Assembly: GCA_020161145.1 (NCBI GenBank)
Contig: JAIUPQ010000004.1
Span: 124,001 to 188,000, forward strand
Source of the DNA: Pseudomonadota bacterium
Lineage (GTDB): Bacteria > Pseudomonadota > Gammaproteobacteria > Burkholderiales > Burkholderiaceae_C
Direction of reading: 5' to 3'
Length of the DNA stretch: 64,000 bases
Below, in pieces: positions 1 to 13,919 of this stretch (its first letter is position 1; each line of letters opens with the position of its first letter). The translations under genes were made by a program, and so were the position numbers. The notes under the pieces are model-generated. The model saw only the letters and a list, made by a program, of their open reading frames with translations, did not search any database and was not told the DNA's origin.

Positions 1-1
1 C

Positions 2-3994
<3,993 letters not shown>

Positions 3995-4014
3995 CGCAAC
4001 AGGAGTCGCATCAC

Positions 4015-5481
<1,467 letters not shown>

Positions 5482-5512
5482 AGCGCTGGAGCGCGGGTAT
5501 CCGGGTCTACCC

Positions 5513-5544
5513 TAGAATCGCCCGTCGCCCGCCCCTTGGCGGGC
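5513..5544 (+). promoter_or_regulatory. Possible -10 element and hairpin ahead of mlaF
   Basis: The 78-nt gap between gltD and mlaF holds TAGAAT at 5513-5518, a plausible -10 hexamer without a convincing -35 at 16-18 nt. A perfect 7-bp hairpin follows (GCCCGCC, loop CCTT, GGCGGGC, 5527-5544). The hairpin has no T-run, so it is not a typical intrinsic terminator. It would lie in the 5' leader of an mlaF transcript. Confidence 0.3.
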
Positions 5545-5559
5545 TGCCGCCTTGATTGC

Positions 5560-6366
5560 ATGACATCACCCTTCATCGAGTTCGACCACGTCAGCTTTGG
5601 CTATGACGCCAGCCGCACCATCCTGAATGACGTCTCGCTGCGCTTCGCGCGCGGCCAGGTGACCGTCATCATGGGCGGCTCGGGCAGTGGCAAGACCACG
5701 CTGCTGCGGCTGCTGGGCGGCTTGAGCAGCGGCTACCAGGGCCAGATCCGCGTCGGCGGCCAGGTGCTGGATGCCGCCGACCGCGAACAGCTCTACGCGC
5801 TGCGCCGCCGCTCGGGCATGCTGTTCCAGTTCGGTGCGCTGTTCACCGACCTGGACGTGTTCGACAACGTGGCCTTTCCACTGCGCGAGCACTCGGGCCT
5901 GCCCGAGTCCATGATCCGCGACCTCGTGCTGATGAAGCTGCAAGCCGTGGGCTTGCGCGGCGCGGCGCGGCTGGGCATCTCGCAGCTGTCGGGCGGCATG
6001 GCGCGGCGCGTGGCGCTGGCGCGCGCGGTGGCGCTGGACCCCGAGATCATCATGGCCGACGAGCCGTTCGCGGGGCTGGATCCCATCTCCATGGGTGTCA
6101 CGGCCGACCTGCTGCGCAGCCTCACCCACGCCATCGGGGCCACCACGCTGCTGGTCTCGCACGACGTGGCCAAGTGCTTCCAGATCGCCGACTACGCCTA
6201 CTTGCTGTCGTCGCGCGGCACGGTGGTGGCACACGGCACGCCGGCCCAGATGCAGGCCAGCACCGACCCTGAGGTGCGCCAGTTCATCCTGGGCGAGCCC
6301 GACGGGCCGGTGCGCTTCCATTTCCCGGCGCCCAGCGTGGCCGACGACCTGGGGGTGGCGGCATGA
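5560..6366 (+). CDS. mlaF: Phospholipid ABC transporter ATPase MlaF
   Basis: MlaF is the cytoplasmic ATPase of the MlaFEDB inner-membrane complex, which moves phospholipids between the outer and inner membranes. The 268-residue protein has the Walker A motif GGSGSGKTT (39-47), the ABC signature LSGG (143-146) and Walker B EIIMADEP (162-169). The ATG at 5560 is used; a TTG-initiated extension to 5536 adds only eight unlikely residues. Its stop overlaps the mlaE start by 4 nt (ATGA), which suggests translational coupling. It is the first gene of mlaF-E-D-A-C-B. Confidence 0.95.
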   Translation: MTSPFIEFDHVSFGYDASRTILNDVSLRFARGQVTVIMGGSGSGKTTLLRLLGGLSSGYQGQIRVGGQVLDAADREQLYALRRRSGMLFQFGALFTDLDVFDNVAFPLREHSGLPESMIRDLVLMKLQAVGLRGAARLGISQLSGGMARRVALARAVALDPEIIMADEPFAGLDPISMGVTADLLRSLTHAIGATTLLVSHDVAKCFQIADYAYLLSSRGTVVAHGTPAQMQASTDPEVRQFILGEPDGPVRFHFPAPSVADDLGVAA

Positions 6367-7154
6367 CGGCGCTGGCAAATGGCTTGCAACGCATCGGCGC
6401 GGCCACCCTGCGCTGGCTGGGCAGCCTGGGCCATGCGGCCACCTTCTTTCTGGACCTGCTGCGCTTCGTGCCTGGCGCGCTGGCGCGGCCGGCACTGGTG
6501 GCGGCCCAGCTCTATGCGGTGGGCAACCGCTCGCTGGTCATCATCATGGCCTCGGGCCTGGCGGTGGGCTTCGTGCTGGCGCTGCAGATGTATTACGCGC
6601 TGGTCACCTACGGCGCGGCCGAGTCGCTGGGCCTGATCGTCAACCTGGCGCTGGTGCGCGAGCTGGGGCCGGTGGTCACGGCGCTGCTGTTCGCGGGCCG
6701 CGCGGGCACCTCGCTGACCGCCGAAATCGGCCTGATGAAGGCCGGCGAACAGCTGGCGGCCATGGAGATGATGGCGGTCGATCCGCGTGCCCGCGTGCTG
6801 GCGCCCCGGCTGGTCGCCGGCATCGTGGCCATGCCGCTGCTGGCCGCGCTGTTCTCGGCCGTGGGCATCATCGGCGCCTGGGTGGTGGCGGTGCTGCTGA
6901 TCGGCGTCGATGGCGGCAACTTCTGGTCGCTGATGCAGTCCCAGGTGGATGTCTGGCGCGACGTCGGCAACGGCCTCATCAAGGCCTTTGCCTTCGGCAT
7001 CATTGCCACGGGCGTCGCCCTCTACCAGGGCTGGGAGGCGCTGGCCACGCCCGAGGGCGTCTCGCGGGCCACCACCCGCACCGTGGTGGTGGCCTCGCTG
7101 GGCGTGCTGGCGATGGACTTCATCCTCACGGCGCTGATGTTCACGACGCCATGA
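6363..7154 (+). CDS. mlaE: Phospholipid ABC transporter permease MlaE
   Basis: This 263-residue multi-spanning protein is the permease of the Mla system (YrbE/MlaE family). Hydrophobic segments begin around residues 55, 95, 150, 200 and 240, and the family core LVRELGPVVTALLFAGRAGTSLTAE is present near residues 95-120, as seen in short runs such as ELGPVVTAL. It overlaps mlaF by 4 nt. After it, a hairpin repeat of about 80 bp separates it from mlaD, an interruption within an otherwise compact operon. Confidence 0.95.
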   Translation: MTALANGLQRIGAATLRWLGSLGHAATFFLDLLRFVPGALARPALVAAQLYAVGNRSLVIIMASGLAVGFVLALQMYYALVTYGAAESLGLIVNLALVRELGPVVTALLFAGRAGTSLTAEIGLMKAGEQLAAMEMMAVDPRARVLAPRLVAGIVAMPLLAALFSAVGIIGAWVVAVLLIGVDGGNFWSLMQSQVDVWRDVGNGLIKAFAFGIIATGVALYQGWEALATPEGVSRATTRTVVVASLGVLAMDFILTALMFTTP

Positions 7155-7160
7155 GGATAG

Positions 7161-7240
7161 ACCACCCCCTACGCGATCACAGATCGCGCCCCCTCGAGGG
7201 GGCACCGCTGGCGGACCGGCAAAGCCGGATCCGCGGCGGT
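7161..7240 (+). repeat. Hairpin-rich intergenic repeat, copy A (mlaE-mlaD gap)
   Basis: This copy has the three-hairpin layout of the family: CGCGATC-ACA-GATCGCG, then GCCCCCTCGAGGGGGC, then CCGGC-AAA-GCCGG flanked by GGA and ATCC. It is nearly identical to the copy in the mlaC-mlaB gap (9255-9334) and close to the one at 25975-26056. It lies between co-directional genes of one operon, so it probably forms RNA structure in the mla transcript. It has no T-run. Confidence 0.9.
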
Positions 7241-7305
7241 CACCTGGTTGGGGTGGCGGCCTGGATAGAGATGAGGCATCTGACGGGTGCAGACAAGGAC
7301 AAAAG

Positions 7306-7785
7306 ATGAACAAACAACGGATGGAGCTGCTGGTCGGCGTGTTTGTGGTGCTGGGTGCGCTGGCGCTGGTGTTTCTGGCGCTCAAGGCGGCCAATCTGGG
7401 CAAGTTCTCGGGCGGCGCCACCTACACGCTGCAGGCGCGGTTCGACAACATCGGCGGCCTCAAGCCCCGTGCGCCGGTGCGCTCGGCCGGCGTGGTGGTC
7501 GGCCGCGTCACCGGCATCAAGCTGGACGCCCACACCTTCCAGGGTGTGGTGACCATGGAGGTCAGCCAGGGGCTGGAGTTCCCCAAGGACTCGTCGGCCA
7601 AGATCCTCACCTCGGGCCTGCTGGGTGACCAGTACATCGGCCTGGAGCCGGGGGGCGACACCGTCAACCTCGCCGCTGGCGACACCATCTCGCGCACCCA
7701 GTCGGCGGTGGTGCTGGAGAACCTGATCGGTCAGTTGGTGTTTGACAAGGCCGCCGACGCCGGTGGCGGCGGGGGTACCCCATGA
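7306..7785 (+). CDS. mlaD: Phospholipid transport substrate-binding protein MlaD
   Basis: MlaD is the periplasmic MCE-domain subunit of the Mla complex, held in the inner membrane by one N-terminal helix and forming a hexameric ring that handles phospholipid. The 159-residue protein has a membrane segment at about 7-26 and an MCE domain at about 39-117 (FDNIGGLKPRAPVRSAGVVVG). The start has AAGGA at 7294-7298. It ends in a glycine-rich stretch. The stop overlaps the mlaA start by 4 nt. Confidence 0.95.
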   Translation: MNKQRMELLVGVFVVLGALALVFLALKAANLGKFSGGATYTLQARFDNIGGLKPRAPVRSAGVVVGRVTGIKLDAHTFQGVVTMEVSQGLEFPKDSSAKILTSGLLGDQYIGLEPGGDTVNLAAGDTISRTQSAVVLENLIGQLVFDKAADAGGGGGTP

Positions 7786-8597
7786 AGCCGCGCCTAGGGG
7801 CTGCGAGGCTGGCGGCGCTCACGCTGGCGCTGGCCGCGCCGGCCTGGGCCCAGGACGACCCGCGCGACCCCTGGGAGCCGTTCAACCGCAAGGTCGAGGC
7901 CTTCAACACGGCGGTGGACGACGCCGCCTTCAAACCCCTGGCCGAGGGCTACCGCAAGGTGTTGCCCGACCCTGTGCGCACCGGCGTGGGCAATTTCTTC
8001 GGCAACCTGGTCGATGCCTGGTCGGTGGTCAACCACCTGCTGCAGGGCAAGGTGGTCAGCGCCGCGCAGATGACGTTGCGCGTGGCCAGCAACACCGTGT
8101 TCGGGCTGGGGGGCGTGCTGGATCCGGCCACCGAGTTCGGGCTGGAAAAGCAGAGCGAAGACCTGGGCCAGACCCTGGGCCATTGGGGCGTGCCGACCGG
8201 CCCCTACCTGGTGCTGCCGCTGCTGGGCCCGGCCAACGTGCGCGATGGCGTGGCGCGGCCCGTGGATGTGTACGCCGTCGGCCTGGGGGCCTGGGGCGCC
8301 GAGCCGGCCGTGGCCTGGGGCACCTCGGGGCTGGAGTTGGTGCACCTGCGCTCGGAGCTGTTGTCGGCCACCAACCTGCTGGACGATATCGCGCTGGACC
8401 GCTATGCCTTCGTCCGCGACGCCTACCTGGCGCGCCGGCGCAACCTGGTCTGGGACGGCAACCCACCCGAAGAAGACGACGGCGATGACGCCGCCGTGGA
8501 CGAGGTGCCGCCCGAGGCGCCTGCTGTACCCGCCTCGGCCGCTTCCGCCGCCGCGCCCGCCGAGACACCGGCTTCAGCCGCCTCGGCACCCCAGTAA
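7782..8597 (+). CDS. mlaA: MlaA/VacJ family outer-membrane phospholipid protein
   Basis: MlaA removes phospholipids from the outer leaflet of the outer membrane and hands them to MlaC. The 271-residue protein has the family body (DPWEPFNRKVEAFN near residue 27, LPLLGPANVRDG near 147). The N-terminal signal peptide ends in a signal-peptidase I type site (PAWA-QDD, about residue 23), and there is no cysteine anywhere in the protein, so the usual VacJ lipobox is absent. The last 40 residues are acidic and then alanine/proline-rich. It overlaps mlaD by 4 nt and lies inside the mla operon, as is usual in betaproteobacteria. Confidence 0.93.
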   Translation: MKPRLGAARLAALTLALAAPAWAQDDPRDPWEPFNRKVEAFNTAVDDAAFKPLAEGYRKVLPDPVRTGVGNFFGNLVDAWSVVNHLLQGKVVSAAQMTLRVASNTVFGLGGVLDPATEFGLEKQSEDLGQTLGHWGVPTGPYLVLPLLGPANVRDGVARPVDVYAVGLGAWGAEPAVAWGTSGLELVHLRSELLSATNLLDDIALDRYAFVRDAYLARRRNLVWDGNPPEEDDGDDAAVDEVPPEAPAVPASAASAAAPAETPASAASAPQ

Positions 8598-8648
8598 GCC
8601 AAACGGCCGCGCCATGCGTTGTGGCAGGCCCAGTTTGAAGGAATTCTG

Positions 8649-9254
8649 ATGACCATTGCCCAACTGACCCGCCGCCTGGCTGCTTTTGCGGCCGCCGCCA
8701 CGCTGGGTGCCGCCGCGCTGGCCGCCACCGCGCCCGACGTGCTGATCCAGCAGCTGTCCACCGAGGTCATCGACACCGTCAAGGGCGACAAAGCCATCCA
8801 GGGGGGCGATCTGACCAAGATCAACGCCCTGGTGGACACCAAAGTCATGCCCCTGGTGGACTTCGAGCGCATGACCGCCTCGGCCGTGGGCCGCCACTGG
8901 CGCACCGCCACACCGGCCCAGCGCGAGCGCCTGCAGGCCGAGTTCAAGGCCTTGCTGGTGCGCACCTACTCGGGCGCGCTGGCCCAGGTCAAAGACCAGA
9001 CCGTGGCCATGCGCCCCTTCCGAACCGCGCCCGACGCCACTGAAGTGGTGGTGCGCACCGAAATCAAGGGCCGGGGCGATCCCATCCAGCTCGACTACCG
9101 ACTGGCCAAGAGCGGCGACAGCTGGAAGGTCTACGACTTCAACGTGCTGGGCGTCTGGCTGGTCGATCAGTACCGCAGCAGCTTCAATCAAGAGGTCAAT
9201 GCCAACGGCATCGACGGCCTGATTGCCAAGCTGGCGGAGCGGAACAAGAAATGA
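8649..9254 (+). CDS. mlaC: Phospholipid shuttle protein MlaC
   Basis: MlaC is the soluble periplasmic protein that carries phospholipid between MlaA and MlaD. The 201-residue product begins with an alanine-rich signal peptide (about residues 1-30), followed by the MlaC/Ttg2D domain (MPLVDFERMTASAVGRHW, then the YDFNVLGVWLVDQYR region near the C-terminus). The ATG at 8649 is chosen because AAGGA lies at 8638-8642; a TTG-initiated extension to 8619 would place extra residues before the signal peptide. mlaA ends 51 nt upstream. Confidence 0.94.
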   Translation: MTIAQLTRRLAAFAAAATLGAAALAATAPDVLIQQLSTEVIDTVKGDKAIQGGDLTKINALVDTKVMPLVDFERMTASAVGRHWRTATPAQRERLQAEFKALLVRTYSGALAQVKDQTVAMRPFRTAPDATEVVVRTEIKGRGDPIQLDYRLAKSGDSWKVYDFNVLGVWLVDQYRSSFNQEVNANGIDGLIAKLAERNKK

Positions 9255-9334
9255 CCCACCCCCTACGCGATCACAGATCGCGCCCCCTCAAGGGGGCACC
9301 GCTGGCGGACCGGCGGAGCCGGATCCGCGGCGGT
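9255..9334 (+). repeat. Hairpin-rich intergenic repeat, copy B (mlaC-mlaB gap)
   Basis: This copy begins at the base after the mlaC stop codon and fills most of the gap before mlaB. It repeats the three hairpins of copy A with only a few changes, mainly in the loops (CTCAAG instead of CTCGAG, CCGGC-GGA-GCCGG). The last part leads directly into the mlaB ribosome binding site (GGAGG at 9344-9348). Confidence 0.9.
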
Positions 9335-9353
9335 TGCTGGGTTGGAGGGTGGC

Positions 9354-9647
9354 ATGCGTGAGATCGTTTCGGAGGCGGTCCGGTTGGTTTTGCCGGAGCG
9401 GGTGACGCTGGCGGATGCCAATCAGGTGCTGAGCGCGCTGCAGGCGGCGTTGCCGCCTGGGGGCGCGGCGGTGGTGGTGGATGCCACGCCGTTGCAGGAG
9501 CTGGACTCGGCGGTGCTGGCGGTGCTGCTGGCGCTGCGGCGGCTGCCCCAGATGCAGGGGCGCGCGCTGCAGGTGGATGGCGCACCCGAGCGGCTGGTGG
9601 AGCTGGCGCAGCTCTACGGGGTTGCGGAATTGTTGGGGATGCGGTGA
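9354..9647 (+). CDS. mlaB: STAS-domain protein MlaB
   Basis: MlaB is the small cytoplasmic STAS-domain subunit that binds MlaF and is needed for assembly and activity of the transporter. The 97-residue product shows the STAS fold core with an aspartate-serine motif (LQELDSAVLAVLL near residues 45-57) similar to the active loop of MlaB. The ATG at 9354 is used because GGAGG sits at 9344-9348; an upstream TTG at 9342 overlaps that Shine-Dalgarno sequence. It is the last gene of the mla operon. Confidence 0.88.
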   Translation: MREIVSEAVRLVLPERVTLADANQVLSALQAALPPGGAAVVVDATPLQELDSAVLAVLLALRRLPQMQGRALQVDGAPERLVELAQLYGVAELLGMR

Positions 9648-9662
9648 GCCTGGGCTGATCCC

Positions 9663-9668
9663 TACAAT
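9663..9668 (+). promoter_or_regulatory. Possible -10 element upstream of tal
   Basis: TACAAT at 9663-9668 resembles a sigma-70 -10 hexamer and lies 28 nt before the transaldolase ATG. No good -35 is found at 16-18 nt, so this is a weak prediction. Confidence 0.3.
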
Positions 9669-9695
9669 GAGCCGCAACATTTCGCCGTTGCGCCC

Positions 9696-10640
9696 ATGAA
9701 TCAGCTCGAACAGCTCAAAGCCCTGACCACCGTCGTTGCCGACACCGGCAATTTCAAGCAGTTGGCGCAGTACGCGCCGCGCGACGCCACCACCAACCCT
9801 TCGCTCATTCTCAAAGCGGTGCAGCAGCCGGACTACGCGCCGCTGCTGCGCGCGGTGGTGGCGGCGCATCCGGACGCGGCGCTGGACGAACAGGTCGATC
9901 GTGTGCTGGTGCGCTTCGGCTGCGAAATCCTCTGCCTCGTGCCGGGCCGCGTCTCCACCGAGGTCGATGCCCGCCTGTCGTTCGACACCGGCGCCACCGT
10001 CGCGCGGGCGCGTCGGCTGATGGCGCTGTATGCCGCCGAGGGTATCGCGCCAGAGCGCGTGCTCATCAAGATCGCCGCCACCTGGGAAGGCATTGCCGCC
10101 GCGCGTGAGCTCGAGCGCAGCGGCATCCGCTGCAACCTCACGCTGCTGTTCGCCCCCTGCCAGGCGGTGGCCTGCGGCGACGCCGGTGTGCGGCTGATCT
10201 CGCCCTTCGTGGGCCGCATCTACGACTGGTACAAGAAGCAGGCCGGCGCCGCCTGGGACGAGGCCGCCATGGCTGGCGCGGCCGACCCCGGCGTGCGCTC
10301 GGTGCGCCAGATCTACACCTATTACAAGCGCCACGGCATCGCCACCGAGGTCATGGGCGCCAGCTTTCGCAACGTGGGCCAGATCCTGGCGCTGGCGGGC
10401 TGCGACCTGCTGACCATCAGCCCCGAGTTGCTGGCCGCCTTGCAAGCCAGCGAGGCGCCCGTCACCCCGGCGCTGGACGCCGCGGCGGCACGCACCGCCG
10501 ATGTGCCCCGCGTGCACTACGACGAAGCTGCCTTCCGCTGGGCCCTGAACCAGGACGCCATGGCCACCGACAAGCTGGCCGAGGGCATCCGCGCGTTTGC
10601 GGCCGATGCCGACAAACTGGACGAACTGATCCGCGCATGA
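9696..10640 (+). CDS. tal: Transaldolase
   Basis: Transaldolase moves a three-carbon dihydroxyacetone unit between sugar phosphates in the non-oxidative pentose phosphate pathway. The 314-residue protein matches the TalA/TalB subclass in length and motifs: [11 protein letters not shown] near residue 31, the Schiff-base lysine at Lys125 ([12 protein letters not shown]), and [15 protein letters not shown] near residue 167. Its stop overlaps the pgi start by 4 nt, so the two carbohydrate genes are probably co-expressed. Confidence 0.96.
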   Translation: MNQLEQLKALTTVVADTGNFKQLAQYAPRDATTNPSLILKAVQQPDYAPLLRAVVAAHPDAALDEQVDRVLVRFGCEILCLVPGRVSTEVDARLSFDTGATVARARRLMALYAAEGIAPERVLIKIAATWEGIAAARELERSGIRCNLTLLFAPCQAVACGDAGVRLISPFVGRIYDWYKKQAGAAWDEAAMAGAADPGVRSVRQIYTYYKRHGIATEVMGASFRNVGQILALAGCDLLTISPELLAALQASEAPVTPALDAAAARTADVPRVHYDEAAFRWALNQDAMATDKLAEGIRAFAADADKLDELIRA

Positions 10641-12256
10641 CGCGTTGCGACCAGACCTCAGCCTGGGCGGCGCTGGCCGGCCACTACGCGTCGCCGCATG
10701 GCGTGGGCCTGGATCTGCGCGAGCGCTTCGCCGAGGACCCCGACCGCGCCACGCGCTTCACGCTGCACGCGCCCGAGGTCACCGCCGATCTGTCCAAAAA
10801 CCTCTGGGACCTGGCCACCCAGCGCCTGCTGGTGGAGCTGGCGCTGGCGCGCGGCCTGCCTGCCCAGCGCGACGCCCTGCTGCGCGGCGACATGGTCAAC
10901 GCCACCGAGGGCCGCGCTGCGCTGCACACCGCGCTGCGCGCCCCGCCCGGCACCGGGCCGCACAGCGCCACCGTGCAGCGCGAGCTGGACGCCATGCTGG
11001 CCTACGCCGAGCAGGTGCGCAGCGAGGGCGCATTCACCGACGTGGTGCACATCGGCATCGGCGGCTCCGACCTGGGTCCGCAGATGGTCACCCGCGCGCT
11101 GCAACCCTATGCCCAGGATGGGCCGCGGCTGCACTTCGTCTCCAACCTGGACGGCCACCACCTGGCCGGCGTGCTGGCGCGGCTGGACGCGGCACGCACG
11201 CTGTTCATCATCGGCTCCAAGACCTTCACCACCCAGGAGACCCGGGCCAACGCCGAGGCCGCGCGGGCCTGGTTCACGGCCCAGGGGGGGCAGGACGTGG
11301 CGCGGCATTTCGTCGCCGTCACGGCCAGCCCCGAGACCGCACGCGCCTTCGGCATCACCCGCACCTTTGCCTTCGAGGACTGGGTGGGCGGGCGCTTCTC
11401 GCTGTGGAGCACCATGGGCCTGCCGGTGGCCATCGCCGTGGGCGCCGCGAACTTTCGCGAGCTGCTGGCCGGCGCGCATGCCATGGACATGCACTTTGCC
11501 ACCGCGCCGCTGGCGGCCAACCTGCCGGTGCAACTGGGCTTGCTCGATGTCTGGTACCGCAACTTCCACCGGCTGGCCAGCCGCAGCATCGCGCCCTACC
11601 ACCAGGGCCTGGCGCGGCTGCCGGCCTATTTGCAGCAACTCGAGATGGAGTCCAACGGCAAGTGCGTGGACGCCCAGGGCCAGCCGCTGACACTGGCCAC
11701 CAGCCCCGTGGTCTGGGGCCAGGCCGGCACCAACGGCCAGCATGCTTTTTTCCAGATGCTGCACCAGGGCAGCGACGTGATTCCGGTGGAATTCATCCTC
11801 GTGCGCACGCCGCGCTTTGCCGGGGTGGACATGGATGGCCCGCTGGGCCGGCAACTGGCTGCGCAGCACACCCAGTTGCTGGCCAACGGCCTGGCCCAGG
11901 CCCAGGCGCTGATGCTGGGCAAGACCGCCGAGGCGGCGGCGGCAGAGGCCGTACCCACTGCCGCGCCCGGCATGGCGCCGGCCGTGCTGGCTGCCCACCG
12001 CACTTTCCCCGGCAACCGGCCCAGCACCGTGCTGCTGCTGGACGAGCTCTCGCCGCGCGCGCTGGGCGCGTTGCTGGCGCTGTATGAGCACCGCGTCTTC
12101 ACCAGCGGCGCCATCTGGGGCATCAACAGCTTCGACCAGTGGGGGGTGGAACTGGGCAAGGCGCTGTGCGGCGCGCTGCTGCCGCGCCTGGCCAGCGGCG
12201 ACGTCAGCGGACTGGATGGCTCCACCGCCGCGCTGTTGCAGCGGCTACGAGCCTGA
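10637..12256 (+). CDS. pgi: Glucose-6-phosphate isomerase
   Basis: Pgi interconverts glucose 6-phosphate and fructose 6-phosphate. The 539-residue protein has the family signatures [13 protein letters not shown] (near 190), the catalytic glutamate in QLEMESNGK (near 335), the histidine in [10 protein letters not shown] (near 366) and the lysine in [11 protein letters not shown] (near 500). It starts within the tal stop codon (ATGA). Its last 12 nt overlap the end of the convergent regulator gene. Confidence 0.97.
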   Translation: MTRCDQTSAWAALAGHYASPHGVGLDLRERFAEDPDRATRFTLHAPEVTADLSKNLWDLATQRLLVELALARGLPAQRDALLRGDMVNATEGRAALHTALRAPPGTGPHSATVQRELDAMLAYAEQVRSEGAFTDVVHIGIGGSDLGPQMVTRALQPYAQDGPRLHFVSNLDGHHLAGVLARLDAARTLFIIGSKTFTTQETRANAEAARAWFTAQGGQDVARHFVAVTASPETARAFGITRTFAFEDWVGGRFSLWSTMGLPVAIAVGAANFRELLAGAHAMDMHFATAPLAANLPVQLGLLDVWYRNFHRLASRSIAPYHQGLARLPAYLQQLEMESNGKCVDAQGQPLTLATSPVVWGQAGTNGQHAFFQMLHQGSDVIPVEFILVRTPRFAGVDMDGPLGRQLAAQHTQLLANGLAQAQALMLGKTAEAAAAEAVPTAAPGMAPAVLAAHRTFPGNRPSTVLLLDELSPRALGALLALYEHRVFTSGAIWGINSFDQWGVELGKALCGALLPRLASGDVSGLDGSTAALLQRLRA

Positions 12257-13240
12257 ACGTCCCCGCGCGCGCCGCCACTGGCGGTCGCTGCTGAAGCCGG
12301 CCAGCGTCAGCGCCCGCGCCGTGGGCCAACCGGCGGCCAGCGCCTCGCGCATGAACACACTGCGCACCTGCTCCACATAGTCGCGCGGCGTGCAGCCCAC
12401 ATGCTGGGCAAACAGGCGCGTCAGGTGGCGCGGCGTGACATGGGCCTCGGTGGCCAGGCGGGCCAGGCTCCAGGCTTCGGCCGGCCGTTGCCCCACGGCG
12501 CTTTGCACCCGGTGCAGGGCGGGGTGCAGATGGCAACGATGGGCCAGCAGCGGGGAGCGCTCGGGGTCACCGGCACCGCGGCGATGGAACACCACCAGCA
12601 TCTGCGCCACCTCGGCGGCCAGCGCCTCGCCGGCGTGGCCCGCAATGCCATGCAGCGCCAGGTCGATGCCGGCCGTCACGCCGGCCGAGCTGAGCAGGTT
12701 GCCGTCGTCCACGAAGACCCGGTCAGCCAGCACGCAGGCGCCCGGCGCCAGCCGGGCCAGATCGTCCAGCAGGTCGTGGTGGGTGGTGGTGTGGCGGCCG
12801 GCCAGCAGGCCGGCGTCGGCGGCCAGCAGCGCGCCCGAGCAGACGGTGAACAGCCGGTGGCCGGCCTTGGGGTCGGCCAGGGCTGGTGCCAGCACGCGGC
12901 CCAACCAGGCGCGTGCGGCCAGCCAGGGGCGCTGAGCGCGGATCACGGCGCTGGCCTCACCGGGGCGGCCCAGCAGAAAAATCCACGAGGGGCGCGTGAG
13001 CGTGGCCGGCAGCGGCGCCAGCCCGCTGAGTTGCAACCCCACTGAGGACGTCACCTCGGGCTGCGGGCCGACATGATGCAGCCGCCACAGCGGCGCGCGG
13101 CCCTGCCGTGCCAGCGCCTGGTTGGCCAGGCGCAAGGCCTCGGCCGGGCCGGCCAGGTCCAGCAGCAAGGTGTCCGGCAGCACGACGAACCAGACGTCCA
13201 CCGGCGTGGCCGGCGCGGGGCTCAGCGCGCGGGCGGCCAT
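12245..13240 (-). CDS. GlxA/FtrA-type transcriptional regulator (DJ-1/PfpI domain plus AraC HTH)
   Basis: This 331-residue protein combines an N-terminal DJ-1/PfpI (class I amidotransferase-like) domain, about residues 12-195, with a C-terminal AraC-type double helix-turn-helix, about residues 215-320 (ARLATEAHVTPRHLTRLFAQ, then DYVEQVRS). Cys134 occupies the nucleophile-elbow position (FTVCSGALLAADAG). GlxA/FtrA-type regulators often respond to small nitrogenous or aromatic compounds; the ligand here is unknown. The cysteine hydrolase gene lies 7 nt upstream on the same strand, so the regulator may control that gene or be co-transcribed with it. Confidence 0.88.
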   Translation of the reverse strand: MAARALSPAPATPVDVWFVVLPDTLLLDLAGPAEALRLANQALARQGRAPLWRLHHVGPQPEVTSSVGLQLSGLAPLPATLTRPSWIFLLGRPGEASAVIRAQRPWLAARAWLGRVLAPALADPKAGHRLFTVCSGALLAADAGLLAGRHTTTHHDLLDDLARLAPGACVLADRVFVDDGNLLSSAGVTAGIDLALHGIAGHAGEALAAEVAQMLVVFHRRGAGDPERSPLLAHRCHLHPALHRVQSAVGQRPAEAWSLARLATEAHVTPRHLTRLFAQHVGCTPRDYVEQVRSVFMREALAAGWPTARALTLAGFSSDRQWRRARGRSGS

Positions 13241-13247
13241 GGGCGGT

Positions 13248-13808
13248 TCATTCGGCGCGCGCCAGTGCCTCGGGCACCGTCACCAGGGTGGCGAAGCGGC
13301 CGGCCAGCACGGTGGCGGTGCGCTCCATGATCTGCGCCGCGTCCAGGCGGCCACCCGACGGCGTGGTCATGTCGAAGGTCAGCGTCGCCTCGGTGCAGAA
13401 GTCCACCGTCCAGCCCTCGTCGCTGGCGTGGCGGGTGGTGGTCTCGCAGCATTGTTCGGTGCGGATGCCGGCGACGATCAGCCGGCCTATGTGTTGCTCG
13501 CGCAGCCACACCGGCAAGAGGGTGCCGACCAGTGCGCTGTGGCGCTGCTTGTGCACCGTCAGTGCGGGCTGGAAGGGCCGCAGGCCGTCCAGCGGCCGCA
13601 CCAGGCCGCTGGCGGGGGCGAAGGGGTTGTCCGGCGTGTCGGGGCCTTCGGTGTGCAGCACGCGGACGATGGGCAGGCCGGCGGCCTCGCAGCCGGCGAT
13701 CAAGGCGTTGCAGTGGGTCAGAAACGGTCGGGCCGAGTCGGCCTGCCAATAGGGGCGGGCGGTGAAGCTTTGCTGAACGTCGATCAGCAGCAGGGCGGTG
13801 CGGGACAT
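13248..13808 (-). CDS. Isochorismatase-family cysteine hydrolase
   Basis: The 186-residue protein belongs to the isochorismatase/nicotinamidase-like hydrolases. The expected triad is present: Asp10 (LLLIDVQ), Lys87 (VHKQRHSAL) and Cys120 (GIRTEQCCETT). These enzymes hydrolyse isochorismate, amides or carbamates, and the substrate cannot be read from the sequence. It is followed after 7 nt by a GlxA-type regulator gene on the same strand, which suggests a small operon for catabolism of an amide or similar compound. Confidence 0.88.
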   Translation of the reverse strand: MSRTALLLIDVQQSFTARPYWQADSARPFLTHCNALIAGCEAAGLPIVRVLHTEGPDTPDNPFAPASGLVRPLDGLRPFQPALTVHKQRHSALVGTLLPVWLREQHIGRLIVAGIRTEQCCETTTRHASDEGWTVDFCTEATLTFDMTTPSGGRLDAAQIMERTATVLAGRFATLVTVPEALARAE

Positions 13809-13919
13809 GGCGGGGGCACGAGGTGCATGGCAGTCAAGAGGAGGCCATCGTCGCGCCGTCGCCGCCTGGTGACAAGGCCGCCGGGGGACGGTTTGCGGTC
13901 AAAAACGGACGGCCGGGCT

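Noticed and set aside
5527-5544. Terminator after gltD.
   Set aside because: The 7-bp hairpin is followed by a GC-rich sequence with no T-run.
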